This document shows positions 51,834 to 61,614 of a stretch of DNA of 64,000 bases, piece after piece. A program made the translations under genes and the position numbers. The number at the start of each line of letters is the position of its first letter. Within the stretch, counting starts at the first letter, position 1. The stretch is from positions 2,356,001 to 2,420,000 of the forward strand of contig OZ244993.1 in assembly GCA_965223485.1 (NCBI GenBank), in the 5' to 3' direction. A model generated the notes under the pieces. The model ran no database searches. It was not told the origin of the DNA and worked only from the letters and a program-made list of their open reading frames with translations. The stretch is from VXPQ01 sp965223485 (GTDB lineage Bacteria > Bacteroidota > Rhodothermia > Rhodothermales > VXPQ01).

Positions 51834-52793
51834 ATGATCAATCGTCGTTCTTTTTTTAATCTGCTGGGAGCCGGCGCCGCCAGCCTGTACGTTACGGGAT
51901 GTTCTGAAGAAGGGACGGCGCTCGTAGAGCGCGTGGGTCTTGGCCTGTTTTCCATTCCTCACCTCCTGGAACAGGATTTTGAGGGAACGATGCGTCTTTT
52001 GGCCGACATCGGCTACAAGGAAATAGAAATCTACGGGCCGTACCCGTTCAGCGTGCCTGCTGCGCATGAAATGTGGGCGGGAATCACCCCGCAACTGGGG
52101 TTCAGCGGCAGCGGCTATTTCGGTATGGAGCCGGAGGCTCTTCGGAGTCTGCTCGATGAGGTCGGTCTTTCCGTACCGTCCCTGCATATCGATCTGGGCA
52201 CGCTACGCGAGCGGATCGACGAAACGGGCGAAGCGGCCCGGATTCTTGGCGCCAAATATGCGGGCATTGCGGCGATCCCGGAAGAGGAGCGCACCACGCT
52301 GGACGATTACCGCCGCCTCGCGGACGAATTCAACGAAATCGGACGGCGCGCCGACGAACGCGGATTCCGGTTCCTGTATCACAACCACGGCTACGGGCTG
52401 ACGGAAATGGAAGGCTCTATTCCGATTAATGTCATGCTGGAGCGCGTCGACCCGTCCGTCGTGTCCCTTGAAATGGACATCTACTGGACCGTGGCCGGCG
52501 GGGCCGATCCCATCGAGTACCTGCAAAACTGGCCCGACCATTACCGCCTCATGCATGTCAAGGACATGGCCGAACTCGTGCGCTTCGAGGGCAACGGGGA
52601 CAATCCGAACGAGTGGATGGAACTCTTTCCGTTCATCGCTTCGGTGGGTGCGGGCGTGCTGGACATTGCCGCCATTGTCGGTGAGGCGAAAGCCTCCGGC
52701 GTCGAGCATTTCTACGTCGAGCGGGACCTGGCGCCCGATCCCATGGATATGCTGCAAACCAGTTACGACTACCTGGCCTCACTCAAAGGATAA
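51834..52793 (+). CDS. Exported sugar phosphate isomerase/epimerase-like TIM-barrel protein
   Basis: The 319 residues start MINRRSFFNLLGAGAASLYVTGC, combining a twin-arginine-like motif with a possible lipobox cysteine. The barrel shows metal ligands of the xylose-isomerase-like family: LYHNHGYGL (about residue 180), SLEMDIYWTVAGG (about 212, Asp), LMHVKDM (about 239, His) and EHFYVERD (about 298, Glu). It is a distant relative of the gene at 7034-7975 and of hydroxypyruvate isomerase-like proteins. It is followed 13 bp later by an esterase gene, so the pair may process a carbohydrate ester. Confidence 0.82.
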   Translation: MINRRSFFNLLGAGAASLYVTGCSEEGTALVERVGLGLFSIPHLLEQDFEGTMRLLADIGYKEIEIYGPYPFSVPAAHEMWAGITPQLGFSGSGYFGMEPEALRSLLDEVGLSVPSLHIDLGTLRERIDETGEAARILGAKYAGIAAIPEEERTTLDDYRRLADEFNEIGRRADERGFRFLYHNHGYGLTEMEGSIPINVMLERVDPSVVSLEMDIYWTVAGGADPIEYLQNWPDHYRLMHVKDMAELVRFEGNGDNPNEWMELFPFIASVGAGVLDIAAIVGEAKASGVEHFYVERDLAPDPMDMLQTSYDYLASLKG

Positions 52794-52806
52794 TCCTGCT
52801 TTTGCC

Positions 52807-53706
52807 ATGCTTTTTCTGCTAAAACGGTCCAGCGCGTACGCGGCGTTATGCTGCGCGGCGGCGCTTTTGCCGGTTATCTTTTTCCAGGACGCTTCTTCCC
52901 AGAGCGCCGAACGCGGCACGGTCTACGACAACCTGTCCATGCACAGCGATATTCTCGGCGGCGAACGGAAGTACGCCGTGTACCTGCCGCCGGATTACGA
53001 CGTTTCCGAGCGAAGCTACCCCGTGCTGTATCTGTTGCACGGAGCCGGAGACGACCAGACCGGCTGGATACAGTTCGGCGAGGTGCGGCATATCGCCGAC
53101 AAGGCGTTTGCCAAGGGCATGGCGACCCCTATGGTTATCGTTATGCCGGACGCCAACACGGGGCGCCGGGGCTATTTCAACACCGCCGGCGGGGATTGGC
53201 GGTACGAAGATTTCTTCTTTGAGGAATTGATGCCGTACGTGGAATCGACCTACCGGATCAAGGGAGAGAAGCAGTTCCGCGCCGTGGCGGGCCTGTCCAT
53301 GGGAGGCGGGGGCAGCTTCATGTACGCCCTGCACCGGCCCGACCTGTTCTCCTCGTCTGCGCCGCTCAGCGCGTACGTGGGGCCGTCCAGCGTGGAGGAT
53401 TTCAACCGGTGGCGGGATCAGGACGGAACCTTTTCCGACGAGGAGATCATGGCCTGGATAGCCCGGCACAATGCCGTCGAACTGGTCAAGGCGCTCCCCG
53501 AAGACGATCTCAAGGCCGTGCGCTGGTACATCGACTGTGGGGACGACGATTTTCTCTACGAGGGAAATTCGCTGATACACATCGAAATGCGCCGCCGGGA
53601 GATTCCGCACGAATTTCGGATTCGGGACGGGGCTCATTCGTGGTCGTACTGGAGAGAATCGCTTCCGGAAGTGTTGCGTTTCGTGTCCGAGGTGTTCCAC
53701 CGGTAA
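52807..53706 (+). CDS. Exported esterase of the esterase D/feruloyl-esterase type
   Basis: ATG 52807 gives 299 residues with a Sec-type signal (AALCCAAALLPVIFF). The alpha/beta-hydrolase fold shows YAVYLPPDYDVSERSYPVLYLLHGAGDD, the nucleophile serine in AGLSMGGGGSFMYAL (about residue 163) and the C-terminal histidine in RDGAHSWSYW (about 277); an aspartate near residue 243 (IDCGDDDF) completes the triad. Family members remove acetyl, feruloyl or similar groups from plant polysaccharides. Longer in-frame ORF upstream overlaps the TIM-barrel gene and is not real. Confidence 0.87.
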   Translation: MLFLLKRSSAYAALCCAAALLPVIFFQDASSQSAERGTVYDNLSMHSDILGGERKYAVYLPPDYDVSERSYPVLYLLHGAGDDQTGWIQFGEVRHIADKAFAKGMATPMVIVMPDANTGRRGYFNTAGGDWRYEDFFFEELMPYVESTYRIKGEKQFRAVAGLSMGGGGSFMYALHRPDLFSSSAPLSAYVGPSSVEDFNRWRDQDGTFSDEEIMAWIARHNAVELVKALPEDDLKAVRWYIDCGDDDFLYEGNSLIHIEMRRREIPHEFRIRDGAHSWSYWRESLPEVLRFVSEVFHR

Positions 53707-53762
53707 TAGCGCAGGCATGAACCGTTCCTGTACGTCGCCGTCCGTCAACGTGTATTCCGACC

Positions 53763-55319
53763 ATGAGATTCTTGTTGAGATTAATCCCCGCAACCGCTTG
53801 CGCAGCAGTGTTTTCGGCCATTTTTTGCGCCGGGAGCGCCTTTGCTGCCGGAACAGGAGGGCCGGGAGCTGTTGACCGTGCCGAACATGCCTCCGCGCAG
53901 CCGGATCGCCCGAATATTCTCTGGATCGTGGGCGAGAATATGGCGCTCGATCTGGGCGTCTACGGAATGGAGAATGTGGCCACGCCCAATCTGGACGGTC
54001 TGGCGCGTGAAGGGCTACGCTTCACGAACGTATACTCGACCTCGCCGGTGTGTGCGCCGAGCCGCTCCGCGTTCATGACCGGCATGTACCAGACGACGAC
54101 CGATATGCACCATATGCGGTCGCACCGGGACGACGACTATCGTTTGCCGGACGGGGTCCGCCCGCTTACCCATCGCCTTGCGGACGTGGGGTATTACACG
54201 GCCAACATTACGCATATCGGGGATCGCGAGGTCGGCACCGGCAAGCTGGACCTGAATTTTGTGAACGAAGGTCCCCTGTACGACACCTCCGACTGGTCGA
54301 AACTGAAATCGAACCAACCGTTCTTCGCCATGATCAACACACCGGAGGCGGAGTACGACATCTACGACCGCAAATCCGGGGAGAAGGAGCGCGTGACGTG
54401 GGTCGGAGAAGACTGGCATCCGCAGATCGCAACCCCGGAGAACGTCAACCCGCCCCCGTATTACCCGGATCATCCGGTCGTGCGCGAGGAATGGGCCCGG
54501 TATCTCAACTCGGTTTCGGGAATGGACGTACGGGTGGGGTGGATTCTCGAGGCGTTGCGGGAAGAGGGGATGGCGGACAATACCGTTATCGTGTTTTTCG
54601 GGGACAACGGGCGTCTCGAAGCGCGGGGCATCCATTGGGTATGGGATGTGGGTATCCATGTGCCGATGATTGTCCGCTGGCCGGACCGTTTTCCCGCCCC
54701 GCCCCAATACAGCCCCGGCGGCGTGTACGACGGAGTGGTCAGTCTGCTCGATCTGACGGCCACGACGCTCTGGATGGCGGGCGTCGAACGCCCCCTCAGT
54801 ATGCAAAGCCTGAACTTTCTCGGAGACCGGCCCGATCCGGCGCGTGCGTACGCTTTCAGCGCCCGGGACCGCATCGACGAGACGGTGGCCCGCCTTCGAT
54901 CGGTGCGCGATGGTCGCTACCACTATATTCGAAATTATTACCCCCGCGACGGGTTTCTGACGTTCAACCGGTACAAGGAGAAGTGTTTTCTCGTGAAACC
55001 TCTCATGCGCCGGCTGTATGAAGAGGGCGTTCTCACCGGCGCGCCAGCCCGGTTGATGGAGCCGGCGCCGTACGAAGAGTTGTACGACACGCAGGCGGAC
55101 CCGCACGAACTCGAAAATCTGGCGGATTCCGGAAACCCGGAGCATCGGGCGGCGCTCACCGCGATGCGGGCTGCACTGGATGCATGGATTGCCGACACGG
55201 GCGACCGGGGCGTCTATCCCGAACCGGAGTACGTAGTGGCGCCGTTCGAGCAGGAAATGCACGACTGGTTCGGCACACCGGACTGGTATATGGAAGCGCA
55301 GCAGGGTGCGGTGAAGTGA
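53763..55319 (+). CDS. Exported sulfatase (formylglycine-dependent, Cys type)
   Basis: The 518 residues begin with a signal (LLRLIPATACAAVFSAIFCAG) followed by the sulfatase core RPNILWIVGENM. The modification site is SPVCAPSRSAFMTG (CxPSR, Cys near residue 98), which must be converted to formylglycine; no maturase is in the window. VVFFGDNG-type metal motif appears as VIVFFGDNGRLE (about 280), then EELYDTQADPHELENLAD at the C-terminus. The first metal pair, commonly DD, is EN here. It should desulfate an algal or host polysaccharide or a small sulfate ester, fitting the esterase and isomerase-like genes around it. Confidence 0.9.
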   Translation: MRFLLRLIPATACAAVFSAIFCAGSAFAAGTGGPGAVDRAEHASAQPDRPNILWIVGENMALDLGVYGMENVATPNLDGLAREGLRFTNVYSTSPVCAPSRSAFMTGMYQTTTDMHHMRSHRDDDYRLPDGVRPLTHRLADVGYYTANITHIGDREVGTGKLDLNFVNEGPLYDTSDWSKLKSNQPFFAMINTPEAEYDIYDRKSGEKERVTWVGEDWHPQIATPENVNPPPYYPDHPVVREEWARYLNSVSGMDVRVGWILEALREEGMADNTVIVFFGDNGRLEARGIHWVWDVGIHVPMIVRWPDRFPAPPQYSPGGVYDGVVSLLDLTATTLWMAGVERPLSMQSLNFLGDRPDPARAYAFSARDRIDETVARLRSVRDGRYHYIRNYYPRDGFLTFNRYKEKCFLVKPLMRRLYEEGVLTGAPARLMEPAPYEELYDTQADPHELENLADSGNPEHRAALTAMRAALDAWIADTGDRGVYPEPEYVVAPFEQEMHDWFGTPDWYMEAQQGAVK

Positions 55320-55491
55320 CCGGGCGCGCAATGTAGCCGCATTCCTGTCCCTGTCGTATCTTTTGTTGCGGTCTTGCGTCTGTGGCGCGTTTGCGGAGAT
55401 TCCGCGAGCGTGCTGCCGTACGTTGGATCCGCCTCTGTTTTCCTGCCTGTACCCCCATTCCCACCAAACAATCGCCTTTGCGACGTATAAA

Positions 55492-56415
55492 ATGTTATTG
55501 CACAGAAACTTCGTTTCCCGGGGCGCTTCCTTCGCCCTCGTTTTTGTACTGTTGACCGTATTCGTCATCGGGTGTCAGTCGGCTGCCCAAGAGGCAATGC
55601 CTGCCGAGGAGCAGCCTGCACCGGTCGTACTCACGGAAGTATGGCTCCTCGAAGAGGGGCTTAATCGACCCGAATCGGTGGTCTACGATGCGGCTCGGGA
55701 TGTGCTGTACGTGTCGAATATCAATTTTGACGGGCCGGGCTCCATAGCCAAGGTGTCTCCGGATGGTATGACGGTAGATTCCATGTGGGTGAGCGACCTA
55801 AAAGCCCCGAAGGGCATTGCGCTCGGCGGGGATCGCCTGTATGTGGCGGACGAGAACACGCTTCTCGAGATCGATCTCGATTCCGGCGAGATTATGGCCG
55901 AGCATGTCGTGGAAGGGGATGAGGTCTACCTGAACGACGTGACCGTAGGTGAGGACGGTGCAGTCTACGTATCCGACTCTCGTTTCAGCAAGGTCTATGC
56001 GTTGCAGGACGGTTCCTTTGATGTCTGGCTTGCGCACGACAATGTGCTGGCGCCGAACGGGGTGCATGTAGTAGGCGACGAACTGTACATCGTCGCCAGC
56101 GACTCCACGGCGGAAGAGCCGGGTCAGGGCCGTTACCTGCAAGCGATCTCGTTTGCGGATCAGAGCGTGCGCGCACTGCATGGAACCGAGCCGGAGGGCG
56201 CACTGGACGCGGTGGAGCCGGACGGCATGGGCGGTCTGTTCGTGTCGGACTGGGGCGGCGGCCGCTTGCTGCATTTCCGTGAAGGAGAGGGGTTGACCCT
56301 ATTGCGTACTCCGGGGCAGGGCACTGCCGATGTGGAATTCGTTGCCGACACAAAGATGTTGTATGTGCCCGTGATGATGTCCAACCAGCTTATTGCCTTT
56401 GAAGTCTCCATGTAG
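55492..56415 (+). CDS. SMP-30/gluconolactonase-like beta-propeller lipoprotein
   Basis: ATG 55492 gives 307 residues with a lipoprotein signal (FALVFVLLTVFVIGC, Cys near residue 28). The mature domain is a six-bladed propeller of the SMP-30/strictosidine-synthase-like type: NRPESVVYDAARDVLYVSN, LKAPKGIALGGDRLYVAD, VYLNDVTVGEDGAVYVSDS, LAPNGVHVVGDELYIV, LDAVEPDGMGGLFVSDWGGG. Conserved Glu, Asn and Asp at blade centres suggest a bound metal. The substrate is unknown; lactone hydrolysis is possible. Confidence 0.82.
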   Translation: MLLHRNFVSRGASFALVFVLLTVFVIGCQSAAQEAMPAEEQPAPVVLTEVWLLEEGLNRPESVVYDAARDVLYVSNINFDGPGSIAKVSPDGMTVDSMWVSDLKAPKGIALGGDRLYVADENTLLEIDLDSGEIMAEHVVEGDEVYLNDVTVGEDGAVYVSDSRFSKVYALQDGSFDVWLAHDNVLAPNGVHVVGDELYIVASDSTAEEPGQGRYLQAISFADQSVRALHGTEPEGALDAVEPDGMGGLFVSDWGGGRLLHFREGEGLTLLRTPGQGTADVEFVADTKMLYVPVMMSNQLIAFEVSM

Positions 56416-56520
56416 CCATGGAGCAGTTGCTGCGGCGCTGCGGCGCTGCTGGACGGCCGGTTCTGATATCAGGGCCGGTCGTTCGTCCTGTAGAAGAAGA
56501 CCCGAAAACAATTCCTCAAG

Positions 56521-57315
56521 ATGATAAACAGACGTACTTTGCTCGCCTCTGCCGTTCCGGCGGCCCTCGCGCCTCTTGCAGCGCCGCATACCGCTCTCGG
56601 CGCCATAACACGTAGTACCGCTCCTTCGTCGCAGTACTACGAACTGCGCCGATACCGCTTGCGCAACGTGTCCCAGCAGGGCGCTTTCCATGCTTTCTGG
56701 GGAGATGTGGCCATACCCGCGCTGAACCGTCTCGGGGTTGAGCCGGTAGGCGTATTCACGGTCATGCACGGTCCGAATGCTCCTTCGGTGTATGTGCTTC
56801 TGCCCCATGCAGACCTTGAGTCGGCGACGACGGTACGCCGGCGCCTGGTGGAGGACGAGACGTACATGCAGGCCGGTGAGGGCTTCCTGAAGCGCTCCAT
56901 GGCCGATCCGTCCTATGCCCGGTACGAGAGTTCGCTTTTCAAGGCGTTCGACGATATGCCGGTGATGGAGACGCCGATTGCTTCAGGCGGGCGGATGTTC
57001 GAATTGCGCGTCTACGAAAGCCCCAGCGATGAGGCGGGCATCCGCAAGATCGAGATGTTCAACAACGGCGAGATCCCGATCTTCCGCGAAGTGGGTCTGC
57101 ACCCCGTCTTTTTCGGAGAGGCGCTCGCCGGAGAGCAGCTGCCGAACCTGACGTACATGCTCGTTTTCGAGAACATGGCTGCCAAAGAACAGGCGTGGGC
57201 GAAGTTCATTGCCCATCCGGATTGGAAGACGCTCAGCGCCGATCCGTATTATGCCGAAACCGTATCGGCTATCAGCAGCTACATGCTCCGTCCGACGGGC
57301 TATTCGCAGGTGTAG
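56521..57315 (+). CDS. Exported NIPSNAP-family protein
   Basis: The 264 residues start MINRRTLLASAVPAALAPLA, a Tat-like signal. Two ferredoxin-like NIPSNAP repeats follow: YYELRRYRLRNVSQQGAFHAFW (about residue 40) and MFELRVYESPSDEAGIRKIEMF (about 160), the second ending in HPDWKTLSADPYYAETV. The function of exported NIPSNAP proteins is unknown; they are often found with carbohydrate-active genes in Bacteroidota and Planctomycetes. It closes the plus-strand run of exported proteins. Confidence 0.85.
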   Translation: MINRRTLLASAVPAALAPLAAPHTALGAITRSTAPSSQYYELRRYRLRNVSQQGAFHAFWGDVAIPALNRLGVEPVGVFTVMHGPNAPSVYVLLPHADLESATTVRRRLVEDETYMQAGEGFLKRSMADPSYARYESSLFKAFDDMPVMETPIASGGRMFELRVYESPSDEAGIRKIEMFNNGEIPIFREVGLHPVFFGEALAGEQLPNLTYMLVFENMAAKEQAWAKFIAHPDWKTLSADPYYAETVSAISSYMLRPTGYSQV

Positions 57316-57342
57316 ATACGGGGCGATCGCCTGTTTGCGTGC

Positions 57343-59067
57343 TTACTTGACGAGTATCATGGTTTTGGCCATGATCTTGTCTTGTGCCTGCAAACGGTAG
57401 ACGTATGCCCCGCTGGGCAGATCGCCTGCATCGAAGCGCGTTGTATAATTGCCTGCGGGTTTCGATTCGTCGACGAGCACCGCCACTTCGTGACCGAGCA
57501 GGTTGTATACCGCAAGATGCACCTTGCCCGCCTGCGGCAGCGCATACCGTATGGTTGTCTCCGGATTGAACGGATTCGGATAGTTACCCAGAAGCGCTGT
57601 CTCGGTCGGTAATTCCGTGACAGACGAGGACATTGGATCGGTCAAGCTTTCCGCCATCCTGACCGCTGCATCGGCGTTTACGATACCCCAGCCCAGCGAG
57701 TTGTCCGGAGCTGTCGATTGATGGGCCGTCATGCGTAAAATGTCGCGGACATCTATTGGGGAAAGATCCGGATTGACCTGTAATATTTGCGCGGCGACAG
57801 CCGCTACGAGCGGGCCGGAGAACGACGTACCGTGCCCAGTTGCAAAATGGGTGGTAGATACGGCACGGTAAGCGTGGAATCCCATAGCGGAAACGTCCGG
57901 TTTGATGCGGCCGTCGGCCGTGGGGCCGAACGAACTGAACGGAGCGCGGGATGAATCGGAGGCAACGGCCCCTACCGTGATGGCAGAGTCCGCATCGGCA
58001 GGCGTGGAGATATAGTACCAGCAAAAGGCCGGACTCGAACAACCCGAGTTTCCCGCGCTCGTTACCACAACCACGCCGAGCGCCGCCGCCTGATCCACGG
58101 CGATCGTCGTGATCCCCGTATCACCGTCGAGATCGCTCACGGCGTAGCTATTTTGTCCAGGGTCGAAATCCGTATAACCGAGGGAGATATTGACCACATC
58201 CGCTCCCTCGCTTTCCAGCCACTCGATACCGGCTACGAGGTTGTCTTCCTCCTGATTCGTTTCGGTGGGCACATATTCCGTGATGGCTGCAAGCACCTCG
58301 GCTGCATGCGCCGGGCCTATCAATTCCCCTTCCTGATACCCTACAGCCAAGGAAGCTACCTGCATGCCGTGCGTGTCGATATCGTCCGTTTTCCCTGTGA
58401 AATTCCTTATTTCAATGAGGCGGTTATCGCTTTTCAGGGAATCGAAGGCCGAATGGTTGAATTCGGAGAACGGCGTGTCGAGAAATCCGATACGAACCCC
58501 TTTACCATTGATGCCTCGCTCGAGCGGTTCGATAGCGTTCATCAAGGCAAGCTGCGTCCGGGAAGGGCCGTAGTGATTATCCGCCGTCTTTGACACAGGC
58601 CCCGTCCCCGGAACCGGTTCAGGAAACGTAGCGGTACGCCGCACCAGCGGGCGTACGTCCCGCACAAAATCCATCTCTCGGATCTGGGCGAGCAATTCCT
58701 CCGTCAACTCTGCGCTCACCGCATTGAGCCAGCGGCTTTCCGCCCGGATTTGCACCCCGTGCCCTTCGAGTGTACGGATGTATGTCGGGGAGACGCTTTT
58801 GTCCAGTTCGGCGGCATATGGCTGGCCACGGCGCGCCCGGCGCGCCCGGGCCCGCTCGTTTATTTCGACCGGAGGCGCATCCGGTTTCCCATCCAGAAAG
58901 ATCCAGTAGCCCGCGGGCTCCGCCGAGGGATCAGCTTGATCCGGTGCAACGCCATGGGTAGAAGATTGCTGCGGCGCCTGTCCTGAAACACCCTCTGCAC
59001 TGAAGACCCCGAAGATCAGGAGAAACAGCCACAATGGGGTTGGAGAAAGCGGAAAAATATGCTTCAT
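57343..59067 (-). CDS. Secreted subtilisin-like (S8) serine protease with C-terminal sorting domain
   Basis: The 574 residues start with a Sec signal (LWLFLLIFGVFSAEGVSG-Q), then an I9-like propeptide region, and the S8 catalytic domain: Asp in VRIGFLDTPFSEFNHS (about residue 197), His in DDIDTHGMQVASLAVG (about 234), the oxyanion Asn in VVVTSAGNSGCSSP (about 343) and Ser in GHGTSFSGPLVAAVAAQIL (about 420). The final 85 residues form the NYPNPFNPETTIRYALP...LPSGAYVYRLQAQD tail, nearly identical to that of the LRR protein at 1956-4268. It should be exported and processed at the tail. Confidence 0.93.
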   Translation of the reverse strand: MKHIFPLSPTPLWLFLLIFGVFSAEGVSGQAPQQSSTHGVAPDQADPSAEPAGYWIFLDGKPDAPPVEINERARARRARRGQPYAAELDKSVSPTYIRTLEGHGVQIRAESRWLNAVSAELTEELLAQIREMDFVRDVRPLVRRTATFPEPVPGTGPVSKTADNHYGPSRTQLALMNAIEPLERGINGKGVRIGFLDTPFSEFNHSAFDSLKSDNRLIEIRNFTGKTDDIDTHGMQVASLAVGYQEGELIGPAHAAEVLAAITEYVPTETNQEEDNLVAGIEWLESEGADVVNISLGYTDFDPGQNSYAVSDLDGDTGITTIAVDQAAALGVVVVTSAGNSGCSSPAFCWYYISTPADADSAITVGAVASDSSRAPFSSFGPTADGRIKPDVSAMGFHAYRAVSTTHFATGHGTSFSGPLVAAVAAQILQVNPDLSPIDVRDILRMTAHQSTAPDNSLGWGIVNADAAVRMAESLTDPMSSSVTELPTETALLGNYPNPFNPETTIRYALPQAGKVHLAVYNLLGHEVAVLVDESKPAGNYTTRFDAGDLPSGAYVYRLQAQDKIMAKTMILVK

Positions 59068-59203
59068 GACGAGATGTGTGTTGAACGGCTGATGTCGGAT
59101 GCCTTGTTACCATGCTGTTTTCCAGCGCAAGGCGTCTGCTAAAGATACGGCATGACGAGGTAGACAAGGAATGTGCAGGTATAGATAGATACGGGGCGCC
59201 GCA

Positions 59204-60268
59204 TCAGTCGTGGGCGCGTTCGTCGTAGTGCCGCCGCAGGAGGTCCCCCCCGAAATCGTTTTCAAGATCCCGCCATATGCTGTGCACATGGTTTGCCCTG
59301 TTCTGCGTATTATCGTATTCGAAAAGAATTGCCGGGCCGTGAATGCGATAGTAGTGGCCCGCGCCGGGTTCGAGCGAGCCGGCCCAGGCGAACCACAGGG
59401 CGTCGAACTCCTCCTGGATCTTTGCAAACCGTTGCCCGGCCACATCCTCCGGCATGTTGCGGAGATATTCAAGGATCAGTTGCTTCAGGACGCTGCGTTC
59501 CGCCGCCGTCATATCGGCGACGGGAAGCCCTTCGAAGCGTTCCAGGCGCGCTTCCCGGTCGGCGCCTGTGATAATCTCGGCAGGCGCCGTAGAGGCAATG
59601 ATGGCCCGGCCGCGGCGATCGGGGGGGAGCATGCGTATCAACTGCCTGCCCAGGTCTTCTTCGGCGGCCAACACGCGAAGGCCGCCGCCGGGACCGGAGC
59701 GCACTTCTCCCGGATTGGCTCCGAAGAAGGCGGGCGTGGTAACGGTGACGCCCGTGACGGACGTATAATTGAGCGACAGGTGATGTCCCTCGAACCGCCA
59801 GCCCCAGGGGGTGTCTCCGCCGGGTTCGCCGAACACGGTCACGAAGTATAATTCACGGTCGCGGTGGGCGCTGCGCTCAAGGATTTCGAGCACACGCTCC
59901 AGTTGTATGACGCTGGTGGCTTTCAGGTACCCCTGTGAACTCAGGGCGTTTCGCAGCAAGTCGTGCGCAGCGCTGCGTTGTTCCTGCGTCATTTTCTTGA
60001 GAGGCAGTCCGTTGCGTTCGCGCGGGACGAAATGAAAATTGTACCGTTCCTCGTCGTCGAACGGCAGCACGGCTATGACTTGTTGATCGGTATCCAGCGT
60101 TTCGACGAATCGATTTGCAGCGCTGGCCATACGCTCGGCAGTGGAGCGCTGCTGCTGAGCGTTTTGGGCCAGTACGGGAACGGAAAGAGCGGCAGCGACG
60201 ACGACAGTCAGTACGGTGCGCACAAGGCACGCTCCGGGCCGTTTCCGGTGGAACAAGAAACGTTTCAT
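59204..60268 (-). CDS. Secreted DUF3500-family protein
   Basis: ATG 60268 gives 354 residues with a Sec signal (VRTVLTVVVAAALSVPVLA-Q). The remainder matches DUF3500: ERYNFHFVPRERNGLPLKKMTQEQR, AHDLLRNALSSQGYLKA, YFVTVFGEP, WGWRFEGHHLSLNYT, and DALWFAWAGSLEPGAGHYYRIHGPAILFEYDNTQN (in sections). The enzymatic role of the family is not established. The gene is upstream of the subtilase gene on the same strand with a 136-bp gap. Confidence 0.85.
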   Translation of the reverse strand: MKRFLFHRKRPGACLVRTVLTVVVAAALSVPVLAQNAQQQRSTAERMASAANRFVETLDTDQQVIAVLPFDDEERYNFHFVPRERNGLPLKKMTQEQRSAAHDLLRNALSSQGYLKATSVIQLERVLEILERSAHRDRELYFVTVFGEPGGDTPWGWRFEGHHLSLNYTSVTGVTVTTPAFFGANPGEVRSGPGGGLRVLAAEEDLGRQLIRMLPPDRRGRAIIASTAPAEIITGADREARLERFEGLPVADMTAAERSVLKQLILEYLRNMPEDVAGQRFAKIQEEFDALWFAWAGSLEPGAGHYYRIHGPAILFEYDNTQNRANHVHSIWRDLENDFGGDLLRRHYDERAHD

Positions 60269-60440
60269 GGATATGGGTAAGGAAGGATGTGAGGTTTCCC
60301 TGGCGAAAGACACGCAGGGCAAGCTACCTCACCCGTATGCTCTCTGCAAATGGTTTTGGATTGTTTAGGGCGAACGCGTGTTTCCTGGTGAAAAATCTGT
60401 ATGTTTGCAACCATTCCGGACCGAGAATACACCCGAGCGT

Positions 60441-61556
60441 ATGGCGTATCTGCAATGTATTGCCGGTATGGTCTTGCTGATTGGCGGGGCCGAATTGTTT
60501 GTGCGGGGAGCCTCGCGGCTGGCGCGAGCCCTGGGTATGGCCCCGCTGGTGGTGGGCCTGACCGTCGTGGCGCTGGGCACCAGCGCCCCCGAATTCGCCG
60601 TGGTGCTCCAGGCTGCGCTGTCCGGAGAGACCGCTATTGCCGTCGGCAATGTTGTGGGCAGCAACATTTTCAATACGCTTTTCATTCTGGGCGTTTCGGC
60701 GTTGGCGGCGCCGCTTGTCGCTACGCGGCGGATGCTGCGCACGGATATGCTTCTGATGGTTGGGGCGTCGGCGGCGGTCCTGGGGCTGGGAATGGATCAC
60801 CGTCTCGGCAGGCTCGAGGGAGCAGTTCTCTGCCTCGTCCTCGTAGCGTATATCGCATGGAAGATATGGAGAGGGCGCCGGGACGGAACGACGGAGGAGG
60901 GGACTTCAGACGTAAACATTGCGGCGGGCGCCGGACCCGGACCTGCCTTGCGTCCCCGGGACGTGGTTTTCCTGACAGCAGGTTTCGTCCTTCTCATTCC
61001 CGCTTCGCAATGGATCGTGAGCGGAGCCACGGCGATTGCAGCAAGCCTCGGCGTGAGTGATCTGGTCATTGGCCTTACCGTTGTGGCTGCGGGAACCTCC
61101 TTGCCGGAGGTCGCCACGTCCGTTGTAGCCACCCTGCGGGGCGAGCGCGAGATCGCTGTGGGCAATGTGGTCGGGAGCAATCTGTTCAACTTGCTGGGCG
61201 TGCTTGGATCGGCGGGCGCATTGTCTGCCGGCGGCATTGCGCTTTCTGCGGAGGTCATTCGATTCGATCTGCCGGTCATGGCATTCGTGTCCCTGGCGTG
61301 TTTACCCCTCTTTTTCACGGGCGGGAGAATATCCCGCTGGGAAGGAGGGATGCTGGCGGCGTATTATGCAGCGTATACGGTCTGTCTTTTGCTGGCCGCC
61401 GGTGCGGATGCAGGCACAGGTATTTCCTTCGTGAAAAACGGGTGGGCTGCATTGTATTTTGTAACACCGCTGGTGCTGGTCGCTTCCGGTACAGCCGCGT
61501 TTTATGTTTTGTCCGCTCGTAAGCGGAAAGGGATTGCGTCAAACAGGGAGATGTAG
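60441..61556 (+). CDS. Calcium/sodium antiporter (CaCA superfamily, YrbG-like)
   Basis: ATG 60441 gives 371 residues with ten to eleven membrane segments in two inverted repeats. Each repeat has the alpha motif: VVALGTSAPEFAVVLQAALSG...VGNVVGSNIFNT (about residues 40-80) and VVAAGTSLPEVATSVVATLRG...VGNVVGSNLFNL (about 214-250). These form the ion-binding sites for exchange of Ca2+ or another cation with Na+ or K+ at the inner membrane. The GTG 21 codons upstream is in frame but adds nothing conserved. The ion-channel gene follows 58 bp later. Confidence 0.93.
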   Translation: MAYLQCIAGMVLLIGGAELFVRGASRLARALGMAPLVVGLTVVALGTSAPEFAVVLQAALSGETAIAVGNVVGSNIFNTLFILGVSALAAPLVATRRMLRTDMLLMVGASAAVLGLGMDHRLGRLEGAVLCLVLVAYIAWKIWRGRRDGTTEEGTSDVNIAAGAGPGPALRPRDVVFLTAGFVLLIPASQWIVSGATAIAASLGVSDLVIGLTVVAAGTSLPEVATSVVATLRGEREIAVGNVVGSNLFNLLGVLGSAGALSAGGIALSAEVIRFDLPVMAFVSLACLPLFFTGGRISRWEGGMLAAYYAAYTVCLLLAAGADAGTGISFVKNGWAALYFVTPLVLVASGTAAFYVLSARKRKGIASNREM

Positions 61557-61614
61557 TTACTGTCGCAGCCTGTCCGGCCTTCCCGGTTCATTTTTCCCAT
61601 TCTTCTCATCTGAC

